Source: an uncultured Muribaculaceae bacterium
GTDB lineage: Bacteria > Bacteroidota > Bacteroidia > Bacteroidales > Muribaculaceae
Direction: 5' to 3'
DNA length: 62,780 bases
Assembly: GCA_949742535.1 (NCBI GenBank)
Contig: CATJQX010000118.1
Coordinates: 1 to 62,780 of the forward strand
The notes below the pieces were generated by a model, which was not told the origin of the DNA, ran no database searches, and saw nothing but the letters and a program-made list of their open reading frames with translations. The position numbers were made by a program, and so were the translations under genes. Shown here piece by piece: positions 9,762 through 18,352 of the stretch (the first letter of the stretch is position 1; each line of letters opens with the position of its first letter).

Positions 9762-11879
9762 TCAGTCTTTGTGGATGGGGACGGCGGGAGTGGAGGGTTC
9801 TTTTATGCCGTCGCGGATGAGGAGGGCATCGATGGTGGCATCCTGACCGCGGAAATCACGGTAAAGGTCTGCGGGATTGCGTGTGCCGCCACGCTCAAGT
9901 ATGTAGCTGCGGAAACGGTCGGCTGTCTCGCGGTCGAATATACCGTTTTTCTTGAATTCGGCGAAAGCATCGGCATCAAGCACCTCGGCCCACTTGTATG
10001 AGTAATAGCCGGCAGCATATCCTCCAGAGAAGATATGGCTGAATGTGGTGCCGGTGACACTACCCTCTACAGGCGGGAAAATCTGCACACTCTCCATTGC
10101 CTTGCGCTCAAACTCGATGGGATCTCCCACAGGCGATTTGATGGTGTGCCAGGCCATATCGAGGTAGCCGAATCCGAGCTGACGCATGCACGAATATCCT
10201 GCACCGAACTGCGATGACTTGATGATCTTGTCAACCAGTTCCTGCGGCAGTTTCTCGCCGGTCTGGTAATGTTTCGCGAACGAGTCAAGGAATTCCTTCT
10301 CTGTAAGGTAGTTCTCGTTGAACTGCGAGGGAAGCTCCACAAAGTCGCGGTATACGGCGGTTCCTGAAAGCGATGCATAGTGGCAACGTGTCAGCAGGCC
10401 GTGCAGGGCGTGGCCGAACTCATGAAGGAATGTCTCCACCTCATATGGTGTAAGGAGAGAGGGGGTGTCTGCTGTGGGTTTGGTGAAATTCATCACTATC
10501 GACACATGCGGACGCTCATCCTCACCTTTGGCATTCACGCTCTGGTCTTTGAAACCGGTCATCCACGCACCGGGACGTTTGCTGTCGCGGGGGAAGAAAT
10601 CGGTGTAAATCACCCCGATGAACTGTCCCTTGTCGTCGGTGACATCAAACGCTTTCACATCAGGATGGTAAACCTCTATTTTATCGTTGCGTGTGAACTT
10701 GAGGCCATACAGCTTGGTTGCCAGTCCGAACACACCGTCGATCACATTGTCAAGCTCGAAATAGGGACGCAGCTGCTCTTCGTCGTAGCTGTAGCGGGCA
10801 TTCTTGAGCTTGTTGGAATAATAGCTGTAATCCCACGGATTGATGGTTACATGCTTACCCTCGATTTCCGACGCGAAATCTGTCAGCTCCGACATCTCGC
10901 GCTCGAGAGCAGGCTTATATGCCTCGCGCAACTGGTCAAGCAGTTTATATACATTGGCCGGATTCTCTGCCATCGTGCGCTGCAGGGAGTGGTCGGCATA
11001 GCTCTTGGATCCGAGGAGGTTGGCGATCGAGAGACGCAGCTCCGCAATGCGCTTCATGTTCTCCACATTGCTGAACTCACCCTTGATATTGCGGCCGGTG
11101 TAAAGTCTGTAGAACTTTTCGCGGAGATCGGGACGCTCAGAGTATTTCATGAACGCCATGTATGTGGGCTGTGCAAGCGTGAAAAGGAACTCCCCTTTTC
11201 TGCCTTTTGCCTCGGCCATCTGGGCGGCCTCGTCAACGATCCCTTTGGGTAGACCTGCGAGATCGTCGGCGGTGAGCCATATCTCATAGGTGGCAAGCTC
11301 TTTCATCACATTCTGGCCGAATTTGTTGGTCAGCTGCGAAAGCTCTGCATTGAGTTTGCGGTATGTCTCGCGATCATCACCCTCGAGGTTGGCACCCTGC
11401 AGGGCAAAGGAGTCATATGTTTTCTGGAGGAGCATATCGTCTTCGGGAGAGAGCTTAAGCGAAGAGCGGTTGTCGTAAACGGCCTTTACCCTCTTCCAGA
11501 GATCGTTGTTCAGCGTAACAGAAGTGGAGAAATCGCTCAGCTTCGGGCTGATGCGTGTGGAGATCTCCATCATCTCGTCGTCGGCATCAGCCGAGAGCAA
11601 GGGATAAAAAACGTTCAGAACACGGTTCAGATCCGCGCCATTGCGCTCAAGGGCCACAATGGTATTCTCGAATGTGGGAGCCTCGGGGTTGGAGGTTATG
11701 GCATCTATCCCCTTGAGGGCAAGAGCTATTCCCCGGTCAATCGCCGGCTCATACTGCGAATTCTCAATTTTGCTGAAAGGAGCTGTGCCATGCACGGTGG
11801 CGAAATCGCTCTCCAGCACATTCTGTGCCTGTGTCATAAGCGCTGTACCTATGGTTAAACCTAAAAGTAGTTTTTTCAT
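9762..11879 (-). CDS. M3-family metallopeptidase (oligopeptidase / peptidyl-dipeptidase Dcp-like)
   Basis: HEFGHALHGLL zinc motif, M3 architecture, signal peptide. Confidence 0.95.
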   Translation of the reverse strand: MKKLLLGLTIGTALMTQAQNVLESDFATVHGTAPFSKIENSQYEPAIDRGIALALKGIDAITSNPEAPTFENTIVALERNGADLNRVLNVFYPLLSADADDEMMEISTRISPKLSDFSTSVTLNNDLWKRVKAVYDNRSSLKLSPEDDMLLQKTYDSFALQGANLEGDDRETYRKLNAELSQLTNKFGQNVMKELATYEIWLTADDLAGLPKGIVDEAAQMAEAKGRKGEFLFTLAQPTYMAFMKYSERPDLREKFYRLYTGRNIKGEFSNVENMKRIAELRLSIANLLGSKSYADHSLQRTMAENPANVYKLLDQLREAYKPALEREMSELTDFASEIEGKHVTINPWDYSYYSNKLKNARYSYDEEQLRPYFELDNVIDGVFGLATKLYGLKFTRNDKIEVYHPDVKAFDVTDDKGQFIGVIYTDFFPRDSKRPGAWMTGFKDQSVNAKGEDERPHVSIVMNFTKPTADTPSLLTPYEVETFLHEFGHALHGLLTRCHYASLSGTAVYRDFVELPSQFNENYLTEKEFLDSFAKHYQTGEKLPQELVDKIIKSSQFGAGYSCMRQLGFGYLDMAWHTIKSPVGDPIEFERKAMESVQIFPPVEGSVTGTTFSHIFSGGYAAGYYSYKWAEVLDADAFAEFKKNGIFDRETADRFRSYILERGGTRNPADLYRDFRGQDATIDALLIRDGIKEPSTPAVPIHKD

Positions 11880-12200
11880 ATTTACAAATTAGTTGCTGTA
11901 ATTAAGTAAAGATATATGCAGTTGACAGAAACCGATTCTAAAACGCATCTCTTTTTGTATCCGCAAATTTGCAAGAAAGCCGGCAATGTTGCCGAACCGC
12001 AGCGATGCGCCGACAAGGGAAAACACATCATTGCCTGCACATGTGCCTATCGGTTTTTAAGCGGTTTCATTCTGCGTGAAATGTATAACGGGCAAAATTA
12101 GAGAATTATTTCATAAAAAGCAAACATCAGGACGGGGCAACCGGCATAGAATCCGCACATATCCATTGACGCGCTACAGATTTTCCCTCATCGCCATTTT

Positions 12201-12572
12201 TCACTTCATAAACACCAGATATACGGCACCTACTAACAGGAGCATGGCAAGCCAGTGGTTCCATCTCAGCTCAAAACTGTCAAAAGCGACAAGGCTGAAT
12301 ATGACGAACACCACAAGCGTCACCACCTCCTGCATCACTTTGAGCTGCATCAGCGAATACGGGCCACCGTTACCCTCGAACCCCATACGGTTTGCAGGCA
12401 CCTGAAAACAATATTCCAACAATGCTATTCCCCATGAGAAGAGTATCACCACATACAACGGCCAATTTGACGAAACACCGGCTGACTGGAGTTTGAGGTG
12501 GCCGTACCAAGCAAATGTCATGAACACATTTGAAATCACCAAAAGAATTATTGTCGTTACAGCAGATCCCAT
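12201..12572 (-). CDS. DMT-family small membrane protein (DUF486-like)
   Basis: 123 aa, about 4 TM, FAWYGHLK and CFQVPANRMGF motifs. Confidence 0.85.
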   Translation of the reverse strand: MGSAVTTIILLVISNVFMTFAWYGHLKLQSAGVSSNWPLYVVILFSWGIALLEYCFQVPANRMGFEGNGGPYSLMQLKVMQEVVTLVVFVIFSLVAFDSFELRWNHWLAMLLLVGAVYLVFMK

Positions 12573-12598
12573 TACCTGATTTTACGAATTAAATAAGA

Positions 12599-13687
12599 TT
12601 ATTCTCTCCGGAAATTGCCGTAGACAGCAGCGGCCTCACGCTTCATCTGTGGTATTATCCGGCGCATGTATTCCATATCAATGATCCATTTCCCGTCTTT
12701 CCCTTTGCGCGGAAACGCGCGGTCGCGACGCCGGTTCGCCTCGTCGCACAGCGGCGAACGCCCCGTGGCGGGATCGCGCCGAAGCCCTGCGGGAATATCG
12801 TCAAGCGTGACCGGAAGCGCCACCGACAGCATCGGGGAACCTATGGCCACCCACATCACAGTAGCCCGTGCGGGATCCTCATTCCCCACGGCTCCCTCCA
12901 CCACTACAGACGCACACGAGCTGCGTCGCGGTATATACTCACCCCGGTCTGTCAACGTGCGGTAACCGGCCTGCATCATGTCGGCGTCTTTTCTGGCATG
13001 ATAGAAACTTCTTGACAGCTCTTCCGTAAACACCTCAGGAGCCAGACCATCCGCGATATTCTCCTCTATGAGATGCACGGCGTTGTCATGCCTGACTTCT
13101 CCGAGGCGTTTGCCCGTTTTTCCGGAGTAAGAATAGTTGGATCTCACCATCCACCCTCTCCCGTTTTCCTCTATCGGATATACTTTATAACTGTGGTCAG
13201 AAGCCTCTACATAAGCACAGTTGCCGTTGGTGTCTGTCACTCCGAAATTAGCCTGTATTCCGGCTGATCGTCCACCTTCCATCTCACTGTCAAGAATTCC
13301 AAGAAAATCCTCCACAGTCCTGCAGCGTGCCAAAGCGCGGCTCATCACCAGCCCCTCGCGGTCTTTTACCGTCGCTGTATCAGGAGCGAGATTGTAAGAT
13401 GCCGTGTTCATCACAGCAAATCCCGACTCATTAAATCCGATCCACGCTTCTGCCAGATCCTTATCACCGGCATTGAACAGCGCCACATACGCGAGGGTGC
13501 TGTCCGTCGCCTCAACCTTATCTACAAAATTGTCCTTGAACCCGGAGTCGCGGTGTTTCCACAACAGCGTTCTGCCGTCGCACGATGCACGGCCGCTCAC
13601 CACAGCAGAAGTGCACCCCGAGGCGTCAGCAGCACACATCAACGATAAACCGGCAATAGCGACAAGTATAAACTGTAAACCGTTCAT
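12599..13687 (-). CDS. Secreted Ntn-type acyltransferase/amidohydrolase (C45/linear-amide C-N hydrolase-like)
   Basis: Signal peptide followed by GCTSAVVSGRASCDGRTLLWKHRDSG, typical of C45/choloylglycine-like Ntn hydrolases. Confidence 0.75.
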   Translation of the reverse strand: MNGLQFILVAIAGLSLMCAADASGCTSAVVSGRASCDGRTLLWKHRDSGFKDNFVDKVEATDSTLAYVALFNAGDKDLAEAWIGFNESGFAVMNTASYNLAPDTATVKDREGLVMSRALARCRTVEDFLGILDSEMEGGRSAGIQANFGVTDTNGNCAYVEASDHSYKVYPIEENGRGWMVRSNYSYSGKTGKRLGEVRHDNAVHLIEENIADGLAPEVFTEELSRSFYHARKDADMMQAGYRTLTDRGEYIPRRSSCASVVVEGAVGNEDPARATVMWVAIGSPMLSVALPVTLDDIPAGLRRDPATGRSPLCDEANRRRDRAFPRKGKDGKWIIDMEYMRRIIPQMKREAAAVYGNFRRE

Positions 13688-13800
13688 AATGCAAAATTAC
13701 AAAAAAACTCTTGGCGGATTGTCGCATATTTCGTAATTTTACGATGTGCTGTCACGTGTATGCCAGGTGAACGGCAATGCCACAGACCGACTGATTATTT

Positions 13801-14205
13801 ATGACCGACAAACAGAATTACATATTTGAAATGCCGCTCAAGGTGCGCGACTACGAGGTGGATTCACAGGGTATCGTAAACAATGCCAATTATTTGCATT
13901 ACCTCGAGCACACCCGTCATGAATTCTGCGAGAAAACCGGATTCACTTTCCGCGAGATGCAGGCACAAGGGATAGATCCTGTGGTAAGCCGCATCGAGAT
14001 TGATTACCATACTCCACTGAGACTCGGCGAAACGATGCTGAGCAAACTCTGGATAGAACGCCGGGGCGCGCGCTTCATCTTCCATCAGGATATTTTCACC
14101 CAGTCGGGCGCAACCGCCGTATCGGCGCTCGTCACCATTGTCAGCATTGAGCACGGCAGACTCTCCCGCGGCGAAACCATAGCAAAAGCATTCGGCCTCA
14201 CATGA
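13801..14205 (+). CDS. Acyl-CoA thioesterase (4HBT hotdog fold)
   Basis: VRDYEVDSQGIVNNANYLHYLEHTRHEF hotdog thioesterase motif. Confidence 0.92.
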   Translation: MTDKQNYIFEMPLKVRDYEVDSQGIVNNANYLHYLEHTRHEFCEKTGFTFREMQAQGIDPVVSRIEIDYHTPLRLGETMLSKLWIERRGARFIFHQDIFTQSGATAVSALVTIVSIEHGRLSRGETIAKAFGLT

Positions 14206-15308
14206 ACGATCTCCTCCAATACAGAATAGCATTCTCGCTTACACGGGGCATGCACCCGAAAGTGGCCGACGAACTGCTCTCGCGCGTAGGAAGCGAGCGC
14301 GATTTTTTCAGTATGCCCGAAGACACCCTCATCCGCATCACCGGACGCAGGCTGCAGATACTGTCGTCGGCTTACAGGGCCGAAATTCTTGAAAAGGCCA
14401 GGGAGGAGGAACAGTTCTGCATGCAGAACAACGTAAGGTGCCTTTATTACACCGACCCGTCGTATCCGCAACGGCTCCTTGAATGCGACGACGCGCCCAC
14501 GATGCTTTATGCTCTCGGCGACACCGATCTCAACTCGCAACATGTGATAAGTATCGTCGGCACACGCAACGCCACAGCCTATGGAGTGAACTTCATCACA
14601 AACCTTGTGGAAAACCTCAGCAAACGCCTTGACAACGTTGTCGTGGTCAGCGGCCTCGCTATGGGTTGCGACATCACCGCCCACAAACGGGCCCTGGAAG
14701 AAAGGATCCCCACGGTAGGAGTGGTTGCACATGGCCTCGACACACTTTATCCCTCCGAACACCGCCGTTATGCAGCGCGGATGGTGCACGAAGGAGGAAT
14801 GATACTGACCGATTATCCCCACGGCACACGGCCCCACAGGGGCAATTTCCTTGCCCGCAACCGCATTGTGGCCGGAATATCCGATGCCATAATAGTGGCC
14901 GAGTCAGGAGCGCCACGGGGAGGAGCGCTGCATACGGCACGTCTGGGACAGCTGTACAACCGCGATGTGTTCGCATTGCCTGGCCGCACATCCGATGTCT
15001 ACAGCGCCGGATGCAATATGCTTATAAAGAACAATGTCGCCCATCTCATAGAAAACGCCGACGATCTCATAGCCGCCATGAACTGGACGCCACGTCCGGA
15101 AGAAGGCACTCAGCAGCAACTGTTCACCGAAATCTCACCGCAGCAACAACTGATACTCGACAGCCTGCGACGCAACGGGGAGGGACAGATCAACAACCTC
15201 ACCGCCGAACTCAACATTCCTGTCGGCCAACTCATGGCACTCCTTACGGAAATGGAGTTCAACGGCCTGGTACTCGCCCTTCCCGGAGCAAGATACCGCC
15301 CCGCGTGA
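14202..15308 (+). CDS. dprA: DNA-processing protein DprA
   Basis: SIVGTRNATAYG, VVSGLAMGCDITAH, LARNRIVAGIS motifs; ATGA overlap with upstream gene. Confidence 0.95.
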   Translation: MNDLLQYRIAFSLTRGMHPKVADELLSRVGSERDFFSMPEDTLIRITGRRLQILSSAYRAEILEKAREEEQFCMQNNVRCLYYTDPSYPQRLLECDDAPTMLYALGDTDLNSQHVISIVGTRNATAYGVNFITNLVENLSKRLDNVVVVSGLAMGCDITAHKRALEERIPTVGVVAHGLDTLYPSEHRRYAARMVHEGGMILTDYPHGTRPHRGNFLARNRIVAGISDAIIVAESGAPRGGALHTARLGQLYNRDVFALPGRTSDVYSAGCNMLIKNNVAHLIENADDLIAAMNWTPRPEEGTQQQLFTEISPQQQLILDSLRRNGEGQINNLTAELNIPVGQLMALLTEMEFNGLVLALPGARYRPA

Positions 15309-15366
15309 AGAAAACAATTTTATCCTCCCTGCCGTTACCAAGACATAACACTAAACCACTGAAAAC

Positions 15367-16242
15367 ATGGAAAAGAAGATCATAGCACCATCTGAACTTA
15401 TAATCAACCCCGACGGCTCTGTGTTTCACCTGCACCTGCTTCCCGAGCAGCTTACCGACCGCATTATACTTGTAGGTGATCCGGGGCGTGTGAACATCGT
15501 GGCCGAGCATTTCGACACCCGCACCTTCGAAGTCAATTCACGTGAATTCCATACCATCGGAGGTACCTACAAAGGCAAACCTATCATGTGCCTTTCACAC
15601 GGCATCGGACCCGACAATATAGATATCGTCATAAACGAACTTGATGCACTCGCCAACATCGACTTCAACACACGCGAGGTAAAAGACTCCCACCGACAGC
15701 TCACAATGGTGCGCATCGGCACATCCGGTGCCCTGCAGCCGGAACTGATAGTCGGCACACCGGTTATCGCCGAGAAAGCCATCGGTTTCGACGGCGTACT
15801 CAACTACTATGCCGGACGCAACGAAGTGGCCGACCTCGAATTCGAGAAGGCTTTCTGCGAGCACACCGGATGGAATCCGCTCTGGGCGAAACCATACGTA
15901 GTAGATGCACACAACGAACTTGTGGACCAGATCGGACGCGACGATATGGTGCGCGGAAACACTATCTCCGCAGTCGGATTTTACGGCCCGCAGGGACGTG
16001 AGCTGCGTCTTCCCCTCGCCAATCCCGATCTCAACTCCCGCATAGAATCATTCAGGTTCCGAGACAGGAAAGTAACCAATTACGAGATGGAGAGTGCTCC
16101 TCTTCAGGGACTCAGCCGTCTGATGGGACACCGGGCCATGACCGTATGCTCTATCATTGCCAACCGCATGCGCCATGATGTGACGCCTAATTATAAAACA
16201 GCCATACGCGACCTCATAGCCACTGTGCTTGACCGCATCTGA
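15367..16242 (+). CDS. Nucleoside phosphorylase (uridine phosphorylase-like)
   Basis: RIILVGDPGRVNIVAEHF, SHGIGPDN, VRIGTSGALQ, NYEMESAPL. Confidence 0.9.
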   Translation: MEKKIIAPSELIINPDGSVFHLHLLPEQLTDRIILVGDPGRVNIVAEHFDTRTFEVNSREFHTIGGTYKGKPIMCLSHGIGPDNIDIVINELDALANIDFNTREVKDSHRQLTMVRIGTSGALQPELIVGTPVIAEKAIGFDGVLNYYAGRNEVADLEFEKAFCEHTGWNPLWAKPYVVDAHNELVDQIGRDDMVRGNTISAVGFYGPQGRELRLPLANPDLNSRIESFRFRDRKVTNYEMESAPLQGLSRLMGHRAMTVCSIIANRMRHDVTPNYKTAIRDLIATVLDRI

Positions 16243-16249
16243 CCCTCAC

Positions 16250-16810
16250 ATGTATATCCCGATAAAAGGTATGGTGTGCCGCCACTGCATGGAGGCAGTG
16301 GAGCGCGCTCTTGAAAAAGCCGGTGTTTCCGGGGCTGAAGTAAGCCTCGGAGGCGCCGAGCTTCCTGATAAACAGTCTTCTGATCCACAGCTTATGGCAA
16401 AGGTGGATCACGAACTTGAAGCCGCCGGCTTCCAGCGTATCACCGAAGCGGAAGCCGCTCTTGTTGAAAAGACCAAGCTCATAATAATCAAGCATGTGCG
16501 CAATGCCGCCGACTGCCACCTCAACCTGTCGGCATGTCTCAGCGACCACCTCCACACCGATTACTCTCTTATCAGCAAGATATTTTCCGCACGCGAAGGA
16601 CGTACAATAGAGAAATACGCCATCGCGCAGAGGGTGGAATACGTCAAGGAACTTCTCTCCTATCGTCAGCTGAATATCACCGAGATTGCGGATCAGGCCG
16701 GCTACTCGAGTGTGGCCCATCTGTCAAGACAGTTCAAATCGGTGACCGGCCTCACTCCATCTGCTTTCATCAAAGCCGCACTCCCCCGCATACCGCTGAA
16801 CAAAGTCTGA
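16250..16810 (+). CDS. AraC-type HTH regulator with N-terminal HMA-like (GMxCxxC) metal-binding domain
   Basis: N-term MYIPIKGMVCRHCMEAVERAL; C-term AraC HTH LNITEIADQAGYSSVAHLSRQFKSVTGLTPSAF. Confidence 0.88.
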   Translation: MYIPIKGMVCRHCMEAVERALEKAGVSGAEVSLGGAELPDKQSSDPQLMAKVDHELEAAGFQRITEAEAALVEKTKLIIIKHVRNAADCHLNLSACLSDHLHTDYSLISKIFSAREGRTIEKYAIAQRVEYVKELLSYRQLNITEIADQAGYSSVAHLSRQFKSVTGLTPSAFIKAALPRIPLNKV

Positions 16811-16893
16811 ATTATGCAAACAACATCCGCAATGTTGTAACACATGTCTTATCACCATAGAGTAACTTTGCAGTACAGAAACGCAAATTACTT

Positions 16894-18186
16894 ATGGATT
16901 TTGATTACAGACATCTGCTATATGCCCTCGTGCGCATACTAAACGAAATGTCACCCTATATCCTGCTCGGCTTTATACTTGCAGGGATGCTTCACGTGTT
17001 TGTGCGCCCCGCACAGATGAGCCGGCACCTTGCCGGGCGGGGATGGAAACCGGTGATAAAAGCTGCCCTTCTCGGCATTCCCCTGCCGCTGTGCTCGTGT
17101 GGGGTACTCCCCACAGCCATATCACTCAGGCGTCAGGGGGCTTCCAAAGGCGCATCCACTTCATTCCTCATCGCCACACCGCAGACCGGAGTTGACTCCA
17201 TCGCCGCCACATATGCTCTGCTCGGACTGCCGTTCGCCATCCTCCGGCCCATCGCAGCCCTTGTAGGATCTGTATTCGGAGGCATGGCGGTAGACAGGTC
17301 TGGCGCAGGTGACAATACAGAGACAGACATACATCTTGCCGATGACGATGCTGTTCCCGCAACATTTGTAGGGAAAGTGGTGGAATCGGTGCGCTACGGG
17401 CTTGTGGATATGGTGGCCTCGGTAGGCAAATGGCTTGTGATAGGTCTTGTTGTAGCGGCTATAATTACCGTTGCCGTTCCTGACACACTGTTTCTGTCGC
17501 TCAGCGCGCACCCGTTTCTCGCCATGGCGGTCATGGTCATAGTTGCGGTACCGATGTATATCTGCGCCACAGGTTCGATCCCCATCGCCATGTCGCTTAT
17601 GCTCAAGGGACTGACACCGGGAGTCGCTTTCGTACTCCTCATGGCCGGGCCCGCCGCTAATTTCGCATCGGTGATTCTGCTGCGAAAAAACCTCGGCAAA
17701 CGAGCCACAAACGTGTATGTGGCCTCGGTAGTATTCACAGCCATGGCATTCGGGATAATTATAGACTATCTTCTTCCGGCAAGCTGGTTCGCGCTTCCAT
17801 CGGGCGCGGCGGCTACACAGGCGGCCTGCCATCTCGAACTTCCGCTGTTTTCTACCGCCTGCACTGTGCTTCTGCTTGGACTGCTCAGTTACTCTTTCTA
17901 CCGCAACCGGCGCTCGCCTCATAAACACGCACACACTTGCTCATGCGGAGCACACGACAATTGTACAATTTCAAAAACTACCGATATGCATAAGACTTAC
18001 AACGTAAAAGGAATGGCTTGCGCACACTGCAAAGCCACAGTGGAAAAAGCTGTAAACGCTCTCCCGGGAGTGACCTCTGCCACAGTGGATCTCTCTGCCG
18101 GCACTGTGGAAGTGGAAGGCAATGTGGATCCCGCCGAAGTACTCGCCGCCATCTCGGCCGCAGGCTTCGATCCCTCCATCAAGTAA
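16894..18186 (+). CDS. Heavy-metal efflux permease (SO_0444-type Cu/Zn transporter, DUF318-like) with C-terminal HMA domain
   Basis: PLPLCSCGVLPTAISLRRQGASKGASTSFLIATPQTG permease motif; His/Cys-rich linker; C-term KGMACAHCKATVEKAV. Confidence 0.9.
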   Translation: MDFDYRHLLYALVRILNEMSPYILLGFILAGMLHVFVRPAQMSRHLAGRGWKPVIKAALLGIPLPLCSCGVLPTAISLRRQGASKGASTSFLIATPQTGVDSIAATYALLGLPFAILRPIAALVGSVFGGMAVDRSGAGDNTETDIHLADDDAVPATFVGKVVESVRYGLVDMVASVGKWLVIGLVVAAIITVAVPDTLFLSLSAHPFLAMAVMVIVAVPMYICATGSIPIAMSLMLKGLTPGVAFVLLMAGPAANFASVILLRKNLGKRATNVYVASVVFTAMAFGIIIDYLLPASWFALPSGAAATQAACHLELPLFSTACTVLLLGLLSYSFYRNRRSPHKHAHTCSCGAHDNCTISKTTDMHKTYNVKGMACAHCKATVEKAVNALPGVTSATVDLSAGTVEVEGNVDPAEVLAAISAAGFDPSIK

Positions 18187-18206
18187 TACACATGATTGAA
18201 ATATTT

Positions 18207-18254
18207 TGCATTAGGGCGATGTGACGCGACTGGCACATCGCCCTAATGCATTTT
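18207..18254 (+). terminator. Terminator downstream of metal permease
   Basis: TGCATTAGGGCGATGTG-N10-CACATCGCCCTAATGCA-TTTT, perfect 17-bp stem. Confidence 0.92.
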
Positions 18255-18263
18255 GGCGGATGT

Positions 18264-18294
18264 TTTGGCTGCCAGCGTTTTTTTGCTAATTTTG
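18264..18294 (+). promoter_or_regulatory. sigma-ABfr-type promoter for GH78 gene
   Basis: TTTG-N19-TAATTTTG. Confidence 0.8.
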
Positions 18295-18352
18295 CGGATA
18301 CAAAATTCAAGTAGCAGGAATATCTATTACCATAAACTTAACAAAATTCAAG

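Noticed and set aside
9585-10001. 138-aa ORF running from the structured region into the M3 peptidase antisense
   Set aside because: It crosses the strong bidirectional terminator and then runs antisense to a conserved gene; no family resemblance.
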